Of a stretch of DNA of 64,000 nt, positions 48,284-60,500 are shown piece after piece. This DNA comes from Lepiota brunneoincarnata (taxonomy: Eukaryota; Basidiomycota; Agaricomycetes; Agaricales; Agaricaceae): contig JAEBUN010000003.1 of assembly GCA_023014365.1 (NCBI GenBank), positions 682,001-746,000 of the forward strand, read 5' to 3'. The notes under the pieces are model-generated. The model had not been told where the DNA came from. It ran no database searches and saw only the letters and a list, made by a program, of their open reading frames with translations. The position numbers and the translations under genes were made by a program. The stretch's first letter is position 1. Every line of letters starts with the position of its first letter.

Positions 48284-51271
48284 CTATAGAAAATCAATGG
48301 CACGTTTCCGACCTTTGTGATTGCTGGTACTCGTGTTATTCGGGTCGTTCGACTCCAGCACAGCAATAGGAGCCACAGGTTCAACCACCACGGGTGTCTG
48401 CATATCCTTGAGGATGTCTGGTGCCTGTTTTTCGACCCACATCCCCTCGTCTTCATCATCCTCACGTTTTGTTTTGTCTTTTTTCTTCTTTTTCTTTGGT
48501 CGTTCTTTGGACAGGTTTCACAGAGAGCCCTCCTGCATCGTCCTCAACATCAAAGGACACCAGAGGACCTTTCTTTTCTTTCTTCTTCTTCTCTTTTTTC
48601 TCCTTCTCTTTACTACGCCCCTCCTTGTTCGTTTCCTTCGCCTTTCCTCCCCGAGGTATGAATGTAGGTTTGAATGTCGAAGGATTCCACTGGTTGATTA
48701 TCAGGTAAGGATGTTGACGGCCCAGTCGTTCCGTTAGTTGCCTCCGGTTCCTGCTCTCTTTTCACTACCTCTGGCTCATCAACATCGTTTCCATCAGTCG
48801 CTATCCTCATCATCACTTGCAAAAATTGCCTTGAACACATCCATCGTCGGTCGTTGATAAGTCAGTGTGTCCCGCCCCTGAGTGTCGTCTTCCCCAAGTC
48901 CGACATTCGCTAAATTACGCGACGCCTCGCTTATCTGTGCTTGATATTGTGACGAAGACCCTGCCTCAAAGTTGGCATTGGTTGTTTGTCGAAAAGATGC
49001 ATCGGCCTCGGAAGCAGGAGTCGAGCCCGTAAACGGACGTGTCCCCGGAGCCGGACTCTCATACATGTCAGGGTGCGGATCCGGGTCTTTGAGTCCAAAT
49101 CGCTTGCAGAGAAGTCGAGCCGGTTGCCACGGCTTCACCTCCCGCGTCATAACCCCATACATTCCAAGCTTCGCTGCGTGTGCCTGAGGGCTAATCTTCT
49201 CCTCCTCCTTCCTTCCTTCGCTTATTTTCCAACTCCTCCAACTCGGCTGCAGAAGGCTGATGGAGTCCCTCGTGCACCGTAGGCACTTGTTCAATAAGGG
49301 CTGCACTCTGAAACCGTCCGGCCATTGCACCCGTTACTGGTTTGAATATCATGGCAGCCTCGGCGTAATCCCCAAGTTCCTTCTGGAATTTGTCTAGATG
49401 TTGATTTGGCAGAGGCTGAAGCGGAGCAACGGTGCTGTTTGGCGAGGCCTGGGAAAGAAGATAGGCAGTATACCTGGATTGCTTTACGGGGTCAGAGGTA
49501 AATGGCTGGAAACCCTTGAGGGCAGCCTCCGCGACGTGAGGCTCCATCCGTGGGATAGAAAAGGCGGCAGCAGCTGGAGAGACACCTGAAGCGGTGGCTG
49601 ATGCAATATTTTTTAGTCGTTCTCTGTCTTTCTCCGACAGGTAATCGAAGACGGAGCGAGGACCTGTGTGGAGAGGGGTTTCACCCAACATGCTACCCCG
49701 CTGCATAGTATTGAGTAAGAGTTTTCGCTTTTGGAGGAAAGTTTTGCCCTCACCTCGTCGGCCGTCATACCCGACGATTTCCATTTTTCGTGAGGAAGTG
49801 GCCCCGACGGAACCTCCCGTTCTGGTATGTTTTCCTGATCCGCCTCCAAGACGCGTCGAGGGTTTGGTTGCCAATTGGGTGGTATGTCAGGTAAAGGGAA
49901 CCATCTATCCTCTGCCACCGGTTTCTCAGAAAGAAGAAATCCCGCTAGGACCCGAGACCCGTCGCGGAAGGTGGCGGAATATGGCCCCGTAGACCTCTTG
50001 AAAATGTAAGTAAAGACCCAAAAGAACGCGTGAAGATTACCGTTTCCGGATTTGAAGCCTTCGTCCGTTCGCCTATTGTGATTGTATCATCGTTATGTTG
50101 TGCATCATAGGCCAAACGGTTTCTTCCGGCATTCAAGTCGGCATCATAAACATCGATATCATCTTCGTCAGCGTCGTTTAGGGCGCCTAAACCAAAACCA
50201 GCTGAAGAGAGCTTAATAACAGCAGAGACAATCAGGCTCGAATATACCTGCAATTTTGAGCCCTTTGATGGCCCCTTTGCTCGCTTGTCCCAAGCTTTCT
50301 TGCAAAGTCGCCCCCGGCTGATAGCCTAGGCCGTGCACATTATCCTTCCTCTCAACAATCAATACAGGAGTGTCTCGTAGCGCGTATGTATGCTTGTTGG
50401 CTTCTTCGTCTTCTTCCGTGACTTTCACGTCGTCAGCGCTGACGGCCCTGGTTCCATATGGCGATGACGCTTGCAGATCTTGAAGCCTACGTCGACGAAG
50501 GGAAATGCGCGGACCAATTCCTTGACCAAGTCGCCAACCCATCTTCTTGAGAATTCGCGCACCAGCCGAATCGGCTGGAAGAGGTAATAGAGTTGACTGC
50601 AGTGCATGAGCAATAGAGCTACCAGCAGAAGTGAGCGTGCTACTCGATACATAGTATATGACACATACTCTTGCTCTGGATCATCCCCAGCTTGCCGACG
50701 CTTGAGCTCCGCGGCAGTGCCTCCCGTAAAGTCCATTTCTTCTGTGGTATCCACTAGCGACATGTTTTCACGGAGTTCTTGCAGGTCCTCTTCGTCCATG
50801 AAGTCTTCCGGTCGCGAAGCTTTGACCTTCGCCCTGCCTTCACGAGACGATACAAAGGTCGAGGGAGTCCATCCTTCCAAAGAAATCAAAGCATGTACGA
50901 TGCAGCATGGGTGAAACCTTACCTTCCGCAGAGCCCACAGTGTTGAAGTACCCGGCAGAGAAACCCCCGGTAAATGCACCGTGAAGCCGTCGTCGCCCCT
51001 TCTCATCGCGGACCTGTGCACAGTTCTTTAAGCTGACTGACTCAAAGGCCATTATGATTGTCAGACAAACCTCCTGCTTCCACAACGGCACAAATTCTCC
51101 CAAGTCCTTGGATTTTTCGAGTGGAGGCAAGGGAGTGCCTATCTGGACGGTAAGTCAGCACCCGGAGCGGACAGAGAACAGACTTCTCACCAAGCAAAAG
51201 GACTCATTTGCTTTAGAGCTGGAAGTATCGACGCCCAGATCATTGAGCTTTCGCTTCAGACGATTACTCAT
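48284..51271 (-). CDS. GPATCH1-like G-patch RNA-processing protein
   Basis: Begins [20 protein letters not shown] at 51271, then [40 protein letters not shown] and the [20 protein letters not shown] junction, the N-terminal domain typical of GPATCH1/[20 protein letters not shown] and the G-patch [20 protein letters not shown] follow. Next are [20 protein letters not shown] and [21 protein letters not shown] long helical C-terminal half ([40 protein letters not shown]) is also family-like. A 79-nt intron (48690-48768) yields [19 protein letters not shown]. The frame then stops at 48462-48464, but a neighbouring frame one base away continues with [20 protein letters not shown] and ends GRKRAIDFL at 48284, which looks like the real tail. 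Relatives act in splicing of weak introns. Confidence 0.85.
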
Positions 51272-52202
51272 TAGAGCACTGGATAGCAATCAATCGAAAG
51301 GGTCTGGTTGCCGAATTGGTGCTTATTTGTGACTGTGTCAAATGATCAAGTTCATCATTGCACCACCAGCCACCTCGTACGAATTGCCAAATGTCGACTC
51401 TGGAGCAAATGATCCTGAAACGCAGGAAGAAATCGCTGTCTTGATTGTCACCTGGCACGCGAACAAACTTACACCCATCGTATTGCCGATCATGTACATC
51501 GTTTCGCACTGGCGACCGACGAAGCCTTCGAATTCTGACTGCACAGCCAATCACGAGTGTATTAGGGGTTGGAACGCCCGAGAACAATGCCGTTCCCATT
51601 TCCACACAGCATACGACACGATAACGATCTTTGAACCGCGAAAAGCATAAACAACAGCATCGGTGCGACCTTTTGACACTCATGTCACCCCCTACCCGCA
51701 TCCACGACCCAAATTCCATCTGGGAATAGCTACTTAGGTCGTCATCGCGATCGTTATCCAAATCGTAATCATCGACATTGACAGATAGAAAGGGAATGGG
51801 AATCTCTTCATTAATTCTGTGGCGCCTAACTATGGGTCTTGTGCTGGCGTGGTGAATGTTGCTGCTACACCCCGGATCCCCAGGCTCAGAATGTCAAGGC
51901 ATGCCTAGGAAGAGGCCCGCCTACGGGGATAGCATCAGAGCATATCGGGAACACAGGCCATGCGTACTGGAGCCAAGGAACGAAGGTTACACCACTGCAA
52001 GTGAACACATGGGCTCGATGTATTTATAGCCTTGTTACTCCACGGGTTCTGCTTGGTACCAGCTCCTCTTCCCTGGTGCATGTTGATGAAATCTCGCAGG
52101 GTCAGATCCCAACTAGATCAGGTGCATGAGAGCGAAAAAGGTATAGATAGCTTAGGATGAGCGGCTCCCAACTCCTGCCTCTTGCCTATCCGCTCCATCA
52201 CC
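51272..52202. promoter_or_regulatory. 0.9-kb upstream region of GPATCH1-like and permease genes
   Basis: The flanking genes read outwards. Overlapping frames (51264-51761 minus, 51342-51650 plus) are not convincing. A TATA-like tatttata at 52021-52028 lies about 175 bp before the permease ATG. Confidence 0.45.
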
Positions 52203-55055
52203 ATGTCGGAGAAGCGCAGCCCAAGTCCCCCAGACCACAACAGCTCCCTCGAAAAGGCCGAAGCCGGGAGGCCTCGCGTCGTGGTTGCCAACAATGAGTT
52301 CGTTTTTTATTATTCCTACTATGGCCTGAGCTCGTTGATAACACCGCCTGCAACTCCTAGGTATCGATTCGACGCTCATGACCTTGACAGAGTCCAGCGG
52401 CGCTTGAAGCAACGACATATTCAGATGTAAGTGCCCGCTCGTTTACTATCGCTTACCTGGTATCGAATACTTAAAACCCTCCCAGGATTGCTGTGAGCTT
52501 CTCGTACGATAGTTCTCTCCCTGCACAAAACTCAGTTGGTCCCCAACCTAGATTGCCGGGACCATTGGAACAGGTCTTTTCCTGGGTTCAGGTGGCGCTT
52601 TGAGCGCAGCAGGCCCTCTCTCCGCTCTCCTGGCCTACATACTCGTCGGCACAGTTGCCTATTCGTATGTGACCCACCGAATTCTATCATTATATGAATC
52701 AGCTCATGTTCCATTATGAATCAAGGACCCTATGCTCTGTGGGCGAGATGACAACTTGGGCCCCCATATCTGGCACTTTTCCCCATTATGGTTCGTCTTT
52801 AGCTATTCAAATCCGCTATCATAGGAATTAAGACTTTTGGTGGCAGCCACCCGCTGGGTTGACCCAGCTTTGGGCTTCGCCGTGGGATGGGTAAGCGGTG
52901 CCAGCTTCATATCAGATCTTGCTCTGATTATATATACTTCACCAGAATTATTTTTACACCAACTCGTGAGCGAGACCCCCCTCCAACGCGAACACAAACT
53001 CAACGCAACCACAGTTTAACTATACCAACGGAAATCAGTGCAGCTGTTGTTTTGTTAACCTTCTGGGACTCCAACGTAAGTCATTCCCAGCCTAAACGGT
53101 CCTACTGATCAGTTAATTTGTGCCAGACGCACCACGCGCCCATTTATACGGCGGTAAGTCCAGAACCCCTCGCTCATCTCGGGACAAGAGGCTCAGCTTG
53201 AATAGGTTATAGCTATTTGTGTTGTTACGATCAACATCTTCGGGGTCAGGTAAGCTTATTCTTGAAACGTCGGTAACCACCGCTGATATCACACGTAGAT
53301 GGTTCGGAGAATGTAAGTTCTTCGCGCACGAATCACAGTATCAGATTGAGACAGTGTTGATTAGCCGAGTTCATATTCGCCATCATCAAATGTGCGTGGC
53401 CTGTTATTGTATTTGTTTTAAAGGACGCCAATATCCCCTTCCATAACCAGTGTCATTAATAATCGCATTGCTCCTTTCTGGGCTCGTCATCGACCTCGGC
53501 GGAGGGCCCTCCGGCGATAGAATTGGGTTTAGAGTAAGTCCCAACCAACCAATTAGGGGGAATCGCACTCTGACTTTTTGTAGTACTGGAAGCACCCTGG
53601 TGCCTTCAATCGTGCTGGTTTTGTCCAGAACCTCAACACAGATCGCTTCTTGGCGTTCCTCACTGTACTTGTGCAAGCGTCTTTCTCTTTCCAGGGAATT
53701 GAACTCGTGGCCATGTAAACAGATCTCCTCTACCTCATTCCCCACTTTTGATGAATTGTCAAACCCAGCGCCGCGTCTGAAACGGAGAGCCCACGCCGCA
53801 ACGTTGCAAAAGCTGTCCGCCGCGTTTTCTGGCGTATTCTTATTTTTTACGTACGTCGTACCGGTCACTCTCATGTTTGTCATCCTCTCTAACAGACATT
53901 GACAGATCTTGGGTATCCTCATGATCGGCATGTTAGTTGCTTATGATGATCCTGCTCTACTCCAGAGTATATTTTTATCGTCCTGTCCGTGGTTTTCGTG
54001 AATTCATATTCCCCGTTAGAGCGTGGAACTGCCGCCAAGTCACCTTTTGTAATTGCGATAACTCATGCTGGTATCGGTGGTAAGAATCATTTCGTTGATT
54101 CAAGTTCAGGTATCAATTCAACTTTCAGTCTTCCCTCATATCATCAACGCGTGTGTCTTCTCGAGTGCCTTCTCCGCCGGAAACAGTTTCTTGTTCTGCG
54201 CGTCTCGTATCCTCTATGGTCTTGCTCTTAGAGGTCAAGCTCCCAGGGCTCTCACCTACTGTACCAAGAAAGGCCTCCCCCTCGCAGCTATCGCCGTTTC
54301 TGTGAGCAGTCCCAATCCGATCGAATTTGACTTGACGTTGACGTCATGAATTCTAGTCGTGCTTCACCCTCCTGGCCTTCCTCGGTATCAACAGTGGAGC
54401 GGAGACGGTCTTCAAGTAACTTTCATTTTCTTTTACTCCCGATGAATATGCTCCTGAAGTCCGCTTCTCTAGTTGGCTCGTCAGTCTCACAACGACAGGA
54501 GGTTTCTTTAGTTGGTTCTCGATCAATGTGTCATATCTTCGCTTCCGTGAGATGCCCTCAAGTAAAGCCGTGCCTACTCGAGGACTGACCCGATATCTAG
54601 ACGCTGGAATGCGCGCACAAGGTATCAATCGAAAATCCAACGCATACTGCAACCCTTTCCAACCCTACATTGGCTATTGGGGAGCATTCTGGACGGCACT
54701 TTTTATCCTCATCAACGGATTCGATGTCTTCTTCAAATGGGACACCACCAGGTTCCTGACCTCATGTGAGCCTTCCACAAACATGCTATTCATTCAGGCG
54801 TTGATCCCCATCGCACCTTGTAGACATCAGCATCCCCATATTCTGTGGTCTGTACCTTATCTACAAGATCCCAAAACGCAGCAAATTTTGGAAAGCTTCT
54901 GAGATGGACTATTATACTGTAAGTAACACTTTCTATGTCCAGGAAGACACCTTGTCATTGATGACCGCTAGGGTATCCCCACTATGGAAGAGACAGAGAT
55001 ACCTCAAGTGCCTCCTCGCAACTTCCTTGAAAAGGTTGCGGAGTGGCTATTTTAA
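52203..55055 (+). CDS. Amino-acid permease (fungal YAT family)
   Basis: A 12-TM amino-acid/proton symporter of the plasma membrane. Motifs: RRLKQRHIQMIAIAGTIGTG and LFLGSGGALSAAGPLSALLA (TM1), CSVGEMTTWAPISGTFPHYA, RWVDPALGFAVGW, ISAAVVLLTFWDSN, RWFGESEFIFAIIK, GLVIDLGGGPSGDRIGFRYW, HPGAFNRAGFVQNL, FSFQGIELVAIAASETESPR, LPHIINACVFSSAFSAGNSF, LFCASRILYGLALRGQAPRA and WFSINVSYLRFRE. The tail is PTMEETEIPQVPPRNFLEKV, with a stop at 55053. More than ten short introns are required; one exon, 52486-52492, is only 7 nt (see findings). Substrate specificity within the family (general, dicarboxylic or proline-type) cannot be told from the sequence. The N-terminal tail is Ser/Pro-rich and cytoplasmic. 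Confidence 0.9.
52486..52492 (+). other. 7-nt microexon of the permease gene
   Basis: The bases GATTGCT lie between acceptor cccag (ends 52485) and donor gtgagc (from 52493). Only its inclusion turns RHIQ and the next exon IAGTIGTG into RHIQMIAIAGTIGTG, the family's standard first transmembrane start. Confidence 0.75.
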
Positions 55056-55416
55056 TGGATTTGTGGCTTCATGGACACCACCCAGATATATGTTTGCTTT
55101 AAGCAAAGGGCGTCTCCACTCCCCCTGTAATGTACTTTTTGATCCACTTGGCATGATATAAATCATGTTGAGCGCAGCACCCTGTGTGTGAAAGGTGTCA
55201 AGTATCTCCAATAGGATCACAGCCGCTCCTGAGCTATTTAAAGTGGCGCGCAGAATAGATTACTCAGTGGAGATGCACCTGGTAAGGTCCACCACTAATG
55301 GCGCACTAGGCTCCTCGAAAGTGACAGGAGGGTGTAACATGGGCACAGGTAACTTGAAACTCTCACAAACGTTTTTTTTTTGACATGTGGAAGAAGCCCC
55401 AGGGACTGGGACATCA
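55056..55416. other. Convergent 3' spacer
   Basis: Between the permease stop and the methyltransferase stop. No gene or RNA seen; a poly-T run lies at 55372-55380. Confidence 0.5.
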
Positions 55417-57142
55417 TTAAGAGTTGATAGGGGAAACATCATCTCTCAATGAGCGACTTTTACGGAATTTCCCCTGCATCCACACACGGTACATCTTCAG
55501 CTGGCGTTTCCGATTAACCAGTAACCGCCGATCGATACCCAGCTGTTCGATGGTGAAAAGTGGATGGGGCAGGACAGCCTGGGAAGGACGGTGCGAGAAG
55601 ATTAGGATGTACCCATGCGGTTGAGTCTTGGGTTATTGTCGGCGGTGTGAGGCCTTGCTGGTCCTGTGGTGGTGATTCTAATTCTGAGATTGAGAATGCG
55701 TCTTCGCTGCTTCTGACGACAGAACTCTGTGTTTCTGACAAATTAAGGCTTGGTGATTCAAGTCCTTGTGTTGATTGTTCCTCGTCGTCTTCAGTGACAC
55801 CTGTGCTTAGAGTACTGGTGACCTGAGATTCTAAGGCTCGAGTGCCCGTGAACATGAGTGCAAGCTCATCTACCAAAAGAATGACATGATCAAAATGTAC
55901 ACCCTTTTGTCGATGCAGTGGAAGAAAGTTACCCAGCTCGAAAAAATAGACACGGGTCTTGTCACCTCTGATGTAAAAATTTTCATCGAGCATGCGATTA
56001 CCCCTGAACCTTAGCTGCGTCAAGTCATAACGGCCATAATCCCGCATCACAACGAGACCACCTGGCTTGAGCATCTGCCACACGTGAAAAGGAATTACTT
56101 GACTGTAAGCACAAAACACACATGTCCTCACCCTATGAATGTTGCTGATAGCTCTCCCCCACTCAGCAGGGTGCAGAGCACTCATCACAAAGACGAGAAT
56201 TGCAATATCAACCGTCTCAGGTGAGGTATCAGCGGGTAGACTGTTGGCAGACGTGACATCCCAAACTGATGCACTGATAGAACCGCAGGGAGGTGACGCA
56301 AATAGGGGATTAGTCTGGAGACCGGTGAGACAAATCCTTTTATTATGGATCGCATGAATACCTGGACCTGCTTGACCGCATGGCTCGAATAATCATAAGC
56401 CTTGAGTATAAGCGCCGGGTTTTTGTTGCCGGAGAGGAGAGGGAAGATGGAGTTGCCGGCACCTGCAGATGGTTTGTGTCGGTCTTTAGCGATATGTTGT
56501 TTATCTTGCTCACCGCAGCCAATCTCGGCAATCACCTTGCGCCCAGCCTGGAAAAGCTGTGAGTTCAAACTTGCGAAAGAAGACATGACTAAAGAAGTTA
56601 TGAATACTTCAAGTTGGGTCGCAGCAACAAGCTCGGGAAATTCGTTATGAAGCCTAGAGTTAAAAAGGGATCTAGTCAACGAGGTATAAGAGTGTCACAT
56701 TTTTGTCCTCACCACTTGCGGTCGCGAAAGAAGTTGCTTGCGTTAGTTTTGTAGAAGTTGTCCCTGGTTCAGAGAAGAGGTTCAGCAGCCCCGATAATAT
56801 TGCTGCCATGACGAACATGGGATCATCGTACAAACCAGTGTCTAGAAGGCTTTTCGTTGTATTTGAAATGTTCTTCGACAGGCACTGGCGCTGAACGCTG
56901 CCTATTCAGCGAAGCTCTGATGGTCTCCTCTTGGTCTCCAGGGGGCGGAACATGATCCCATGCATTCTGGGACCAGACATCGAGATCTTCTGTGAGAAAT
57001 CTATCCACCAAATTATAATCAAGTAGCAGGAAATGCAAGCTGAGATGGGGGGCACTCACCTCGACCCAAATGAGGGCTTCTCTGTCGCTATGTCGTGGAC
57101 CGAGGATGTTATCTTGATGTTGTTTCCCGAAGTTTCAATCAT
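55417..57142 (-). CDS. METTL2/TRM140-like tRNA 3-methylcytidine methyltransferase
   Basis: Starts MIETSGNNIKITSSVHDIAT at 57142. After an intron FGSRFLTEDLDVWSQNAWDH and VEEHFKYNEKPSRHW follow, the N-terminal signature of METTL2/6/8 and yeast Trm140. FYKTNASNFFRDRKWLHNEF precedes the SAM-binding start KVIAEIGCGAGNSIFPLL. Then KAYDYSSHAVKQVQ, SVWDVTSANSLPADTSPETV, DIAILVFVMSALHPAEWGRA and MLKPGGLVVMRDYGRYDLTQ, NFYIRGDKTRVYFFELG and, after a Ser/Glu-rich insert of about 70 residues, LGIDRRLLVNRKRQLKMYRV and WMQGKFRKS. The stop is at 55417-55419; an intron near 55552-55614 must be removed to reach it. The family methylates C32 of certain tRNAs. The Ser/Glu-rich insert is unusual. It is divergent from the RhoGEF, with about 360 bp between starts. 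Confidence 0.88.
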
Positions 57143-57504
57143 CTTCGGGCGCCGGAAGAAATGCCTGCTCAAACTGCGGCTGAGGGTTTGGAGCGGTGAC
57201 AGCAATTATCCGTATGATTTTCCAGCCGAGATGTGTATAATCCTCTAGGAATGATGAGGAGTTATAGCTCGGGGGTTGGTGCACCGGTGATGGTTGGCGG
57301 GAGAGGCGGTATAGCATAGCGCAGCCAATTATAGCATTGCAACTCAATGGACCGGCAAGCCCGTTCTCCAACAACTGTCCTCATCCACACACTCTCAGTC
57401 TACTCCTATTTGCATACGCGAGCAATATCGCGTCCTCTTGCATGAGCAGCTCCATCTGAGGAATTGCGGCAGCGATATCTTTTGTCACTGTCACCATATA
57501 CCTT
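57143..57504. promoter_or_regulatory. Divergent upstream region (methyltransferase / RhoGEF)
   Basis: A 362-bp shared upstream region; both genes read outwards. No clear TATA box or other motif. Confidence 0.5.
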
Positions 57505-60500
57505 ATGTCTACATCTATAAACCAGCCGATTCCACAATATCCACAGCAGGAGGATCTGGATAACCTTTATGACCAGGTGCTTGCAGGATACACCTCAGAA
57601 GTCGTATCGCCATACACCGAAGATCCCGCTGGTGATATTTCCGTGGAGACTTCTCTGGGATGGTCGGATCAGCCAGCGACGCCTAGCAGTGTGAATACGA
57701 GTGAGTTTTCCATTAGCTGTGTTCGCGGATGGAGGTCATAGTTGGTCCATAATAGCTTCGCGCTCTTGTGTCCCTTCGCCTTCGCCTTCCCTTCCCCTCC
57801 CTATACCCCGCACCGACCCATCCGGCCCTCCTTCTCGACTACCTCCACGACCACTTCCACAACCTCCAAGGTCAAGTGGCCCTCGTACTCCCCTTTCTAA
57901 CCCAAGCCCAAGCACGTCCGTTGCTGCTTCAATAGATCCTTACCCTATCACCGTTGGGCAACCCAGGAGCAGCAAACAATATGACAATCGCGAGCCACCC
58001 TCGAGTTCCTCAGGTGCAGAACAACCCTTTTCCAAATATACCTGATTTCCAGGACAGTCACACGGAGCCCGAGTTCGGTGCACAGGAAGATCTCGAAGAC
58101 CACCATAGCGAAAGCGAGGTATCCGACATCGATGATTCCGGAGCTAAGATCCTACCTGTACCACCATATTTTGCACACGGTGATCCTAAGCTAACATTGA
58201 TGGTCGGACCTCCGGCTGGAGTTCAAGGACCAGCACGACCAGATACTCCAGATGCAGATGACACGGAACCTTCCTCGTTACTCCATACCTATCATGTTGC
58301 TGATAGCTTCATCGGGGACGGTAACCAAACTTGTGCGTTAGGGAACTCAACAGATTGTTATCTATTCTTACACATTTTAGATGATTCTGGACGGGTGCAT
58401 GCGTCCCTCAATCCTTTAGACCCCGGCCCCTCTGTTCAACCGATCCTTGGAGATATCCTGCAAGACAGGCGGTGGAGGGAGCAAGAAGATAGGCGGTGGA
58501 GGGAGCGGGAATCGCTGCACGGTAGCTCAGAACCTCGGGGTGTACCACCCGGATCTAACAATCGTGAATATTTCAACGATTTCTCCTCCGAGGATTACCA
58601 CGGCCCCAGGAGTGCAAATCTCGAGCGACGCGATTCTAGGTATCTTTACACATTAATTGGACCTGCCCCTTCCGATTTCGGTGGCTCCGGGGCCAACAGA
58701 GAGGCCCGGCGATTCCACCACGACTATGACATCATTTCAGACCTGTACGACGATGGCGAGGGCAGCATAGACGATGAGATGTTTGTCAACTACTCCCTAT
58801 TATCTAATCTTGCTACCCTTCTTCGTGACAAAGTTCCCCGAGGTACTCATGTTAAAGGGAGCATACCTTACCCTAGAGCTTTTACTGGGAAGGACATAGT
58901 AGTGAGTCATTTCATATTCTGGGGGCTTCGTTTCACCAAGCTATTTGGCAGTCAACTATACACTCTCAAATATCTCGCGAGCTCAAAGAAAATCACGGCG
59001 GATACTCTCGTGACCGCCGGCCCGCCCTCCTCGTTGCAAGAAGCTTACAGAGTCAATTGTTTTTTTACGAGGTCGAATGGGGTGGCCGAGTCCTTCAAGA
59101 CGGTGTCGGTGATGTCTACATGTTTCTGGATGACCCAGAAGAACCGTCAGATACACCTCTAGAAAGAGCAGAGATACCCACAGGTGTGGTCACTATTCTG
59201 ACCAAGTGTTATTCTCCAAGTTGCGGGGAATTTGCCGATTGCTATTCGCGTTCCTGCCCACGCAAGGTATGTTCTTCCAGTGTCATAATTTGCTAGGTCT
59301 TACTGCTTTGCAGGGTCTGTCGCAATTACCGGCGGCAGTGGAAACATTGGCGGGTCCACAGCAAGATCCCTGGCCAGCCACCGTTTCGGGAGATCTCTTG
59401 AACACGCTTTCCGACAACGAAATTAATCGCCAAACGTAAGAGGGCTGTGTATTCATTTGATCTGCAACTCATCACCAAGGAAGGATAATACACAAACTCC
59501 TGAGTAAAGAAGAACAATATGTCCACGACCTCGATGTTGTCGAGTCGGTTTTCATCCGTCCTTTGCGCAATGCAAATCCTCCTATATATCGCTCTAGCGA
59601 ACTGGAGGAGTTCATAGAAGAAATATTCGGTAATACCATCCAGGTCCGAGACGTCAACAGGCGGCTACTTGAGGTCCTTTACGTTCGCCAGCGGGAGCAA
59701 GCGCCAGTTGTAGGGGGAATAGGTGACATATTCCTAGACGCCGCTACCACAGACTTCAAGGATGTATATCCCACATACATTGGACACCACCCCATCGCTG
59801 AGAGAAGGTTGCGGGAAGAGCTCGAAAGGAATCCAGCCTTCCGACTATTTATCGAGGTAAGACGCTTCATCCATATTTTATGTATAAACTTACTAATTTG
59901 TCTAGAATTGCTCCAGAAGACAAACCTCCCGTCCTGGGCAGTTACCACGTCTCGATCTCAAACACTTCTTGAACCGACCTGTTGAACACCTACAGAAGTA
60001 TCGAGTACTGCTGGAGGCTATATATAAAGAAACAGACCGCGGCAATCCCGATGGCGACTTCTTGACAGAAGCCATCAAGGCGTTGGATAAGCTGCAGACC
60101 CTCGCGCAGGTGCATACCTTCCAGGAAACTATGCGCAAGGGATCGTTCCGAAAGTGGGAATGGTCTGATCTTGTCACCCCATCTGAAAGGCAATTTTTCT
60201 CGAGAGAAGAAGCCAAGCGCCAGTCGTGAGTGCTTCTTCCATCCGATCCTTCTCTCATACTCATCTCCCCTTGAGAATAATATTTGAACTCATCGAAACA
60301 GGAGATGGCATATGTAAAGGATCTCGAGAATATCGACAAGGTAATCTCGATCTATCTTCTCTCTTACTTCTTTCTAACCTTTCGGATCGAGGTTTTCGTC
60401 ACACCACTGCGAGACGCAGACCCCCCTATCATTCCAAGGGATAGGCTTTTCCAGTTCCTACAGGACGTCTTCAGCAACATACAAGAGGTATCTATGTACC

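Noticed and set aside
51264..51761. 165-codon minus-strand frame
   Set aside because: Overlaps the start of the GPATCH1-like gene in another frame, Cys/Arg-rich without pattern; probably chance.
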